A stretch of 64,000 nt of DNA, taken from contig CM055094.1 of the NCBI GenBank assembly GCA_029204225.1, positions 62,508,442-62,572,441 on the forward strand. Reading direction: 5' to 3'. The notes beneath the pieces were generated by a model, which made no database searches, had not been told where the DNA came from, and saw only the letters and a list, made by a program, of their open reading frames with translations. The translations under genes were made by a program, and so were the position numbers. Within the stretch, counting starts at the first letter, position 1; every line of letters begins with the position of its first letter. This document shows, piece after piece, positions 56,485 through 64,000 of the stretch. The stretch is from Diphasiastrum complanatum. Its lineage: Eukaryota; Streptophyta; Lycopodiopsida; Lycopodiales; Lycopodiaceae.

Positions 56485-57212
56485 ATGGCTTGAAGTAATA
56501 ACTTCAGCTTGCTGAGCGTGATAACGCTGGTTGTACATATGACTCTGATTGAAAGAGAAATTCAAATTAATACTTACATAGCTTGATTCAGCTAGTATAT
56601 ATATATATATTTATATGTGTTGATAGAAAAATATCTTACAAGCCTTTAAGGCTATTTACGCCAGTCTTTGCATATGTACAAAGTTGGTAACCGCTTCACC
56701 GCCTTTTGGATATTTGGTTGTCCAGCTATTTTTAGAGTTGCTGATATGTTTGGCGGCGTCAGTTTGCCAATGTAAAAAAATGCAAAAAGCCCGAAAAACC
56801 CGAAGGTGTCCGTTAGACTGAAGGTATGCAAATCCTGAAGACGCCCTTAGATTTAAAAAAACAAAAAAGCTGAAGGTGCCTTAGTTCTAAGACAACAAAA
56901 AAGATGAAGGTGCTTTAAAAATGGTTTTAAGGCATTTTGGGTTTTGTGTCGCATTTTTCGCAAAGAGGCAAAAAAGAGAAGGTGGTCCAAAAATGGTTTT
57001 TAAGTCATTATGGCCAGTGTGTCGCATTTTTCGTGAAGGCACAAAAAAGGGCGAAGAAGGCAAAAAACAAAGGTGCCTTAAGTCGTTTAAGGCATAAATG
57101 GAAAAAACTTAAAGGGAAAAAATGTAAAGGTCCGAAATCATATTGTCAGCCTTATGTTTTCAAGATGCTCATTACTTAATGATTTTTAAGACGGAGCATA
57201 AGAAATCTAACA
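56485..57212 (-). repeat. Copia-Y left LTR, inner part
   Basis: Continues from 46426 across Gypsy-Z and matches 59215-59778 (atggcttgaagtaataactt, cttgattcagctagtatata, gtgtcgcatttttcg). It ends ctaaca at 57212, next to the polypurine tract (minus AAGGGGGAG, 57213-57221). Confidence 0.85.
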
Positions 57213-57221
57213 CTCCCCCTT

Positions 57222-57700
57222 AATGAGGATCTTGAGAAACTTTGATCTTCAGATTTAACATATCGTTAGATCTGAGATGTCGCTCCTTTGATAGAGCCTT
57301 TGTAAAGTAATCTGTTGCCACGTAGTTTGTTCTGCAAAAAATTAATTCTACTTCCTTGCTGTGCACTTTCTCTCTAAGATAATAATACCTTATTTCTATA
57401 TGTTTGATTCGAGAGTGAAATCTCGGATTGAGAGAAAGTGCTATTATGCTCTAATTGTCACAATAGATTGTTGTAGGAAGCGGTTGTGCAAGATTCAGGT
57501 CTGCGAGAAGTTGCCATAGCCAGATTGCCTCTTTGGTTGCATTTGTGACAACTATGTATTCGGATTTCGTTGATGATAATGCAACTGAGGTTTGCTTCCG
57601 GCTGTTCCATGAGATTGGGCCTTGGTTGTATAAAAATACAAATCCAGAAGTTGATTTTCTGGTGTTGACATCTCCTGCCCAATCCGCATCTGTGTAGGCT
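57222..57700 (-). pseudogene. Copia-Y RNase H
   Basis: TNATKEAIWLWQLLADLNLA, CDN followed by a stop, SIIALSLNPRFHSRIKHIEI and YYYLREKVHSKEVELIFCRT. The in-frame stop right after the CDN catalytic motif makes it dead. Confidence 0.8.
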
Positions 57701-57729
57701 TCAAGGATGTTGGCAGTTTGGCTACCTCC

Positions 57730-58838
57730 TTAGCAGATGTTGAGAGTTTTCGTTGCTTGGATGTACTTCATGACCTTTGTTAGCTCTTTCCAATGAACTA
57801 CGTCTGGATTTGACATGAACTGGCTAAGTATACTGATCGAATATGCAAGGTCTGGTTGCGTGCAGATCATTGTGTACATCAGTGAGCCGATTATGGATTG
57901 AAATGGATAGTGCTTCATTTCCTCCTTTTCTGCCTCAGTTAGAGGAGACTGTTCCTTTGATAGATTTAGTCAAGGGTCGAGTGGAAAGAGAGTGGGTTTG
58001 CAGTTGGCCATTCCATAATTTTCTAGCATGTTGTTGAGATATCGTTGCTGACTAATAAAGATCAGTCTGTTGGGTCGATCTCATTGAATTTGGATTCCAA
58101 GACAATAGTGGGCTGGTGGACCCATGTCAGTCATCTTGTATTCTTGGGCCAGAATGCATTTTTTATCCTTCATCAGATTTAGATTATTGTTGAATAAGAG
58201 TGTATCATCAACATAGAGAGTGATGATGATAAAGTATTCTGATACAGACTTGAAGTAAACATTCGAGTTTGCTGAGTTTGGAATAAAATCATTCTCTATC
58301 AGAATGCATTGATCTTCTGGAACCAGGCTCTAGGTGACTATTTCAGTTCGTAGAGCGCCTTGTGAATTCTACATACAAGGTGCTGTTGTTTGTTGTTGAG
58401 TTTGTATCCCTCTGGCTGTGTCATATAGATTTTCTCTTCGATGGTTCCATTGAGGAAAGCCGTGTGGACATCCATCTGATGGAATTCGAGATCTGCTGCA
58501 GCTGCAAAGGAGAGGAGTAGGCGGATTGAAGCATGTTTGATGACTGGGCTGAAGGTTTCTGAATAATCCAGATCTAGAATCTAGGAAAAGCCTTTGGCGA
58601 CTAGCCTGGCCTTGTAACAATTTAGTCTTTCTTCAGCGTCGTGCTTTGCCTTGAATATCCATTTGCATGGAATTGGGTTTCGATCCTTTGGCAGCTCAGT
58701 GAGTGTCCATGTTTGACTTTCCAACAGAGAATCAAATTCGGTGTCCATCGCTGATTTCCACTGGTCAGCATTAGGACTAGACATTGCCTCAGAAACCGTG
58801 GTCGGTTCCTGCACAAAGTAGCAGGCCGGATCATCCAT
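57730..58838 (-). pseudogene. Copia-Y reverse transcriptase
   Basis: MDTEFDSLLESQTWTLTELP, NPIPCKWIFKAKHD, YSETFSPVIKHASIRLLLSF, FHQMDVHTAFLNGTIEEKIY, IITLYVDDTLLF, QSIIGSLMYTMICTQPDLAY. The YVDD box is intact; at least four in-frame stops are present. Confidence 0.87.
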
Positions 58839-59160
58839 AAATCTGGATGGAGACTGTCTGGACCTGTTCTACATTTTGGGTTGAACTTCGGTCCTCTGAT
58901 GTGGGTTGACTCGTTGATGTTCTGACTCATCGTCTGAGTCAGTGTCAAGATTCTGCAGTTGAATCTTTGGATCAGAATTGACTGGTTGCTCGATCCCAGA
59001 GTCGGTTTTATCAACAACTTTCTCTTTGTGGTCGATGAACTGGTCTTCCACAAAAATGACACCTCTACTGGTGAATCCTTCTCGGTATCCAAATTGTAGA
59101 GCTTGTATGCCTGGTGGTCTAGGGAATAGTCGATGAAGATCATTTTTATGCTCTTGTCAT
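58839..59160 (-). pseudogene. Copia-Y integrase C-terminus and linker
   Basis: DDKSIKMIFIDYSLDHQAYK plus LYNLDTEK is the block just after the integrase core in copia polyproteins. Upstream it joins LTR sequence, so gag, protease and the integrase core are deleted. Confidence 0.78.
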
Positions 59161-59778
59161 CGGGCAAATGAAAGATGTAGTAGTGAGACAAAAATTGCAC
59201 TATGATAAATATCAACAGTGAGTACAATGGCTTGAAGTAATAACTTCAGCTTGCTGAGCGTGATAACGCTGACTACAGATAACTTTGATTGAAAGAGAAA
59301 TTCAAATTAATGCTTACATAGCTTGATTCAGCTAGTATATATATATTTACAAGTGTTGAGAGAAAAATATCTTACAAGCTTTTAAGGCTATGTACGCCAA
59401 TCTTTGCATATGTACAAAGTTGGTAACCGCTTCACCGCCTTTTGGATATTTGGTTGTCTAGCTGTTTTTAGGGTTGTTGATACGTTTTGCGACGTCAGTT
59501 TTCCAATGTAGAAAAATGCAAAAAATCCGAAAAACCCGAAGGTGTCCGTTAGACTGAAGGTATGCAAATCTTGAAGATGCCCTTAGATTTAAGACAACGA
59601 AAAAGCGAAGGTGCCTTAGTTTTAAGGTAGCAAAAAAGACGAAGGTGTTTTAAAAATGGTTTTAAGGCATTCTGGGTTTTGTGTCGCATTTTTCACAAAG
59701 AGATGAAAAAGACAAAGGTGGTCCATAAATGGTTTTTAAGTCATTCTGGCAAGTGTGTCACATTTTTTTGTGAAGGCA
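59161..59778 (-). repeat. Copia-Y right LTR, truncated at both ends
   Basis: Matches 46367-46426 plus 56485-57039. The U3 start (about 170 bp) is missing at 59778 and the U5 end and primer site at about 59160. Both joins are deletion junctions. Confidence 0.82.
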
Positions 59779-60977
59779 ACTGTTCCATGAAATGGGTCCT
59801 TCTGCAAGGAAACAAATATAACCTGTTGTGGATTTTTTGGTATCCACGTCTCCTTCCCAATCTGACTCTGAATAAGTGATTAGCGAAAGTGCAGCTTCTG
59901 TATTATCGTTGTAGCTCAAAGTGTAGTGTTTCGTAGCTTGAATGTACTTTAGTACTCTTTGCAGAGCCTTCCAATGTTGTAAGCATGGATTGGAATGTAT
60001 TGAGACAATGTGCTTACCACATATGCTAGATCAGGTCGTGTGCAGATCATAGAATACATTATAGATCCTATGACAGACAGATAAGGATACCTTGCTGATC
60101 TGCTTGAGTTCTGGGGCACAAGTCCTTAGATAGCTTCGATCCTGGATCCATAGGTGTGTCTATGGGCTTGCAGTCCACCGTGCCATATCTGCAAAGTACA
60201 TTGATTAAATAGGACTCTTGGCTTATAGTGATCCTTCTGCTTGCGCGATCTCTGTTGATCTCCATACCGAGTACGTAATGAACTGGGCCTAAATCAGTCA
60301 TCTCAAATTCTGATGAAAGCAAAGATTTAGCTTCATCCAGTAACTAATTTGAATTGCTAATGATTAAAGAATCATCAATGTACAATGCTATAATAACATA
60401 GCTTGACCCTTTACGTTTGAGATACACATTAGAGTCTGTGGAGCAAGAAGTGAACTTATGCTGCAACAAGAAGTGGTTGATTCTTTCATATCAGGCCCAG
60501 GGAGCCTGCTTGAGGCCATATAGTGCCTTATGCAACAATTTACATACCAGATGCTCTTGGCCTTGAAGGACATAACCTTCTAGTTGATAAATGAATATGT
60601 CTTCTTGTATATATCTGTGAAGGAACGCTATCTAGACATCCATCTGGTGAATGTCCAGCTATAGCCAGCAAGGTGTGAATAGATTCATGATTTACCACTG
60701 GATTGAAGGTTTCAGTGTAATCTATTCCATATACTTGCTCAAATCCTTTAACCACTAAGCGAGCTTTCCATTTGGATACTGATCCATCTGGCTTAAGCTT
60801 TAGCTTGAAGATCCATTTAGAGTCATCGATACATTCTACACCTGCAAGAGGATTAGCAAGGCTCCAGGTCTTGTTTTTCATCAAGGAACTGTACTCAACA
60901 TCCATTGCAGCCTTCCAATTGTCTGCATCTGATGTTGACAGTGCTTCTGCAACAGTGGTCATGACTAATGAATGCAT
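59779..60977 (-). pseudogene. Copia-X1 reverse transcriptase and start of RNase H
   Basis: WKAAMDVEYSSLMKNKTWSL, GFEQVYGIDYTETFNPVVNH, ALYIDDSLIISN, FEMTDLGPVHYVLGMEINRD, then RNase H GDVDTKKSTTGYICF up to GPISWNS, where it is cut at 59778 by the truncated Y LTR. Broken by several frameshifts. The missing end of RNase H lies at 46006-46275. Confidence 0.85.
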
Positions 60978-61611
60978 GATGGATGAAATGATCAGGTTGC
61001 TGTCGTTGACGTGCAGTTATTTGGGTTGCAGGTGCTTGAGTTGATGTCTCTCATGGGTGAATGACAGGGATAGCTTCATCTTGTGGTTGAACAGTCGTGG
61101 GTCTAGGCCCGTCGATAGTGAATGGAGCTGTTAAGACAAACTCCTACATTTGAATGTTCGTAGGTCGGTGCCTATCGATGGAGAATGGAGCTGTTGTGAC
61201 AGACTCCTACATTTGCTGCTTCTACTTGAAATCATGAAACTTGTCTTCAAGGAAGACAACATCACGGATGACTGAGATCTGACCTGTATCAACATCATAG
61301 ATACGATATGCCTTGTGTGATGTTGAATAGTTGATAAAGATATACTTAAAGCTTACTAGGTCTAATCTCTTTCTCAGATCAGACGGAATTTGAGCATAAT
61401 AGAGACATCCAAATATACGTAAATGTTTCAGACTTGGTTTGTAGTCGTAGTAGGCTTCAAAGGGTGTCTTGGAATCGATTGCCTTCATGCTGGAATAATT
61501 TTGCAAATAGCAGGCTGTACAGATTGCTTCAGCCCAAAAATTTTGTGGTAATTGAGCATTGACAATCATGGATCATACAACTTCCAACAATGTACGATTC
61601 TCTAGGGCCAG
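60978..61611 (-). pseudogene. Copia-X1 integrase C-terminal half and linker
   Basis: Begins ENRTLLEVV with a stop, then VNAQLPQNFWAEAICTACYL, SKTPFEAYYDYKPSLKHLRI, GCLYYAQIPSDLRKRLDLVS and VIRDVVFLEDKFHDFK. The linker repeats the duplicated segment seen in X2. Cut at 61611, inside the AERKNRT block; everything upstream is missing. Confidence 0.85.
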
Positions 61612-62322
61612 TGACAACATCCCAAGAGGCCCCATCTGCACCAACAAGCACACAAGCATCAGCTCTAGCTCCTTTCAATTTGATACAACCTTCACATTTG
61701 AGCAACTGGATGTGCTCGAGGGTGAACCATCTAGTACAAGCTCAATCCAAGAAACCCTCTCGTCCGATAAAGCAATAAGCATGGATGCAGGCCAGGGACA
61801 AGCAAGCAAGAGCATCAAACATGTTTTTGAAGAAGCCCTAGACTCCAAGAGTTCCAAGCCAAGTACGCCTTGGAGTAGTTCTTCCAAAAGAACCATATTT
61901 TAATTGATCCAATGGTGTGACAAGCGACTCTCAACTGCAAAGAGCTCTTTTTCCTTAGTTATTTTGAGTTCTATTGGGACCGTTCCTTGGGTCCTTTGTA
62001 TTTTGATCCCAACACCCCCTTCTCAACTTGAAATTCCAAGACTAGCTCATGGTGACAAGAATTTACTATCGAGTACCTCTGACAACGTTTTAGCACGCAA
62101 CATGAGTGGAGGAGTGGCAACATATCCAATAGCTCATACATCTTCGGGCCACTTAAAAATGACACAATCCTACGGCCCAGACAATGGAAGACTACAAAAA
62201 AGCTCATTTAAAAATTCCACAAGCAAAACGAAGAGCTAGAAGCTGAGCAACAAGTGGGTTCGAAAAAAAAAAAAACATCCACTAATTGCCATGAGACTGG
62301 CAACCATTTAGCAATGGGGGAG
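61612..62322 (+). other. Tail of an unrecognised element with S/T-rich ORF
   Basis: A plus-strand frame open to 61903 is serine- and threonine-rich (SSTSSIQETLSSDKAISMDA) without known domain. A purine run (tgggggag, 62315-62322) lies just before an LTR-like start, so this may be the 3' end of a retroelement facing right. Confidence 0.3.
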
Positions 62323-63080
62323 TGTGGGGGCTGGAATACAAGGCCTAACGGGCATTTCAATGGAGCTCATAAATATCAAGGAAAGGTTTAAACTTAGACC
62401 TTAAAAAGTATGCAAAAGTCAATGTCAAGATTCCAAAACAAGAATTTGCATCTTAAATAGAGACTTGAAATGTCTTGTTCCATAAGTAAGTGTGAAAGGA
62501 AACTCCACAAGCTTCTATAAAGAGAAGCCCTTTTATGTAATTTCTATCCTTAATGCATGAGAGCTAAGTGCTACCATTTTGGATCCACTTGTGCTAAATA
62601 TTGATGTGTGGCTAATTTTAGTGTGACATTGTGCTTATTGCATTCGTTTCTATATTCTTGCTATTTTAGCTCCATTTTTAGCATAAGTGCTTTCTCTTTC
62701 AAGGTTCTATTTCTAGTTAAGCTTGTAGAGTGTGGTTAAAGAGAGTAGAGTGGGTGTTAGAATAAGAGTGTGTGGAAGGGTGTGTGATTGAGTGTGTGAA
62801 GTGTGTGAGAGAAGTGAGAGAGATAGAGTTAATGGTTAATTTATTTTGGTGATGTTTTGGTTGGAATGCTATTTGTTTGCAAGTAGAAGTAGATGTTAAC
62901 ACTCTTTGTTTTGCAAGCATCTTCACGGCTCCTAGGTTCCGCTTCTCGTGCTACAAACGATTTAGGAGTAGAAGGTGGAAAGCCTTTCACTTCTTGAAAA
63001 CATTCAAAAATTTGGATTTGTGATTGACCTATGAAAGATTGTCATTGGATTCTTTAGACTTTAACTATTTCATTCCAAAG
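62323..63080 (+). repeat. Candidate 3' LTR after the S/T-rich region
   Basis: Starts TGTGGGGGCTGGAATAC right after the purine tract; a TATA-like ctataaa is at 62515-62521. No second copy in the window and the right end is not defined. Confidence 0.4.
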
Positions 63081-63157
63081 GAATCATTTGAACCCATCAA
63101 CCTTATGTATATGTAATTGGTTGCCATGCCAAATGGTCTTGCATAATAAAGAAAAAT

Positions 63158-63575
63158 ATGAATAATATGAATAGGAAAGATGAATGACGAATGGATGAAT
63201 GGTGAGTGAATGGATATGAATGATGATGAATAGGAATGGTGAATGATGAATGATACGGATGAATGGATAGATGGTGAGTGAATGGGAAATAGGAATGGTG
63301 AATGATGAATAATGAGTGACGAATGGATGAATGGATGAGTGGTGAATGGATAGGAATGATAATGAGTGGAATGAACATTGAATGTATGAATGGCAGGTGA
63401 ATGGATACTAATGACGAATGAGAATAGGAATATGACATAATTGAATATAATTCATTAGTTTAGAATGAATAGGAACATGAATGATGATGAATAGAGTAAG
63501 TAGGGATATGAATAGAACAAATAGAATGAATAGGAATAGGAATGTAATGAATGGATGGGTGGTGAATGTTGGGTG
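63158..63575. repeat. Degenerate GAATG/GATGA minisatellite
   Basis: Purine-rich permutations of gaatggatgaatggtga repeat about 25 times with no strict period. A longer block (gaataggaatggtgaatgatgaat and following) recurs about every 85 bp. Non-coding. Confidence 0.85.
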
Positions 63576-63578
63576 ATG

Positions 63579-64000
63579 TTCCCATGTCTAATCCCATGCA
63601 CGTTGATAAAATCCATGTCTAATCCCATGCATGTTGATGTTCCCATGTCTAATCCCTTGCATGAAGATGAAATCTATGTCTAAACCCATGCATGATGATC
63701 TTCCCATGCCTAATCCCTTGCATGAAGATGGAATCCATGTCTAATGCCATGCACGAAGATAAAATGCATGTCTAATCCCATGCATGTTGATGTCCCCATG
63801 TCCAATCTCTTGCATGAAGATGAAATACATCTCTAATCCCATGCATGTTGATGTCCCCATGTCCAATCTCTTGTAGGAAGATGGAATGCATGTCTAATCC
63901 CATGCATGTTGATGTCCCCATGTCCAATCTGTTTCTTGAAGATGAAATCCATGTCTAAATTCTTGAATGACGGTGTTTTGCATGTCATAATCTCTGATTT
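63579..64000. repeat. Satellite array with alternating 29- and 32-bp units, running off the window
   Basis: About 14 units. Type A resembles atgtctaatcccatgcatgt plus tgatgt; type B resembles atgtccaatctcttgcatga plus agatgaaat. They mostly alternate, giving a dimer of about 61 bp. The array is not closed at base 64000. Confidence 0.9.

Noticed and set aside
63579-64000. CRISPR-like alternation of repeats
   Set aside because: Every unit resembles its neighbours; there are no unique spacers, and this is plant nuclear DNA. It is a tandem satellite.
1-64000. tRNA, rRNA or other structured RNA genes
   Set aside because: I looked for tRNA-like arms and conserved rRNA blocks and saw none; the tRNA-like strings are retroelement primer-binding sites. 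A covariance-model scan would be decisive.

Overview
This is nuclear DNA from a land plant. It holds one intact host gene, a plastidial pyruvate kinase, embedded in AT-rich DNA that is mostly dead retrotransposons. The organism cannot be named from the sequence. The gene is intron-rich with GT-AG introns, and the repeats include Ty1/copia, an Athila/Tat-like Ty3/gypsy element primed by tRNA-Asp, and non-LTR LINEs. The layered nesting points to a large, repeat-rich genome; a gymnosperm or other non-grass seed plant is my guess, held weakly.

Layout. 1-4.85 kb: a broken minus-strand copia element (Copia-1) and a separate plus-strand copia reverse-transcriptase piece. 4.85-14.2 kb: the pyruvate kinase gene (minus strand, seven exons, start at 13656, stop at 7186) with a GC-rich first exon, a hexanucleotide repeat in the presumed leader and an upstream region rich in ACGT-core boxes. 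14.4-15.6 kb: short tandem arrays and duplications. 17.1-19.4 kb: a 386-codon ORF with two cysteine clusters followed by an LTR-like sequence. 19.8-23.1 kb: Copia-2 (minus), with most of its reverse transcriptase deleted. 23.6-25.0 and 32.2-37.9 kb: two opposite-facing copies of a long, almost non-coding LTR element. 25.0-27.0 kb: two LINE 3' ends with microsatellite tails. 27.0-32.2 kb: Copia-W (plus), whose left LTR carries a solo LTR with a perfect 5-bp target duplication. 37.9-39.9 kb: LINE and gypsy fragments.

41.8-61.6 kb is a nested stack, all on the minus strand. Two copia-X copies (X2, X1) share a single LTR at 45.3-46.0 kb. X1 is split by copia-Y, and the left LTR of Y is split by Gypsy-Z, a full-length 10-kb element at 46427-56479 flanked by GTACA. 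Gypsy-Z has both LTRs, a tRNA-Asp primer site, gag, protease, reverse transcriptase, RNase H and integrase, plus an extra coiled-coil ORF after integrase. The window ends with another retroelement 3' end and two satellite-like arrays, the last running off the edge.

Apart from pyruvate kinase nothing looks like a working host gene. All transposon coding regions carry stops, frameshifts, deletions or catalytic-residue losses. The items most worth follow-up are the extra ORF of Gypsy-Z, the datable nesting events, the upstream Met-Ala ORF and ACGT boxes of the pyruvate kinase gene, and the unrecognised 386-codon ORF.
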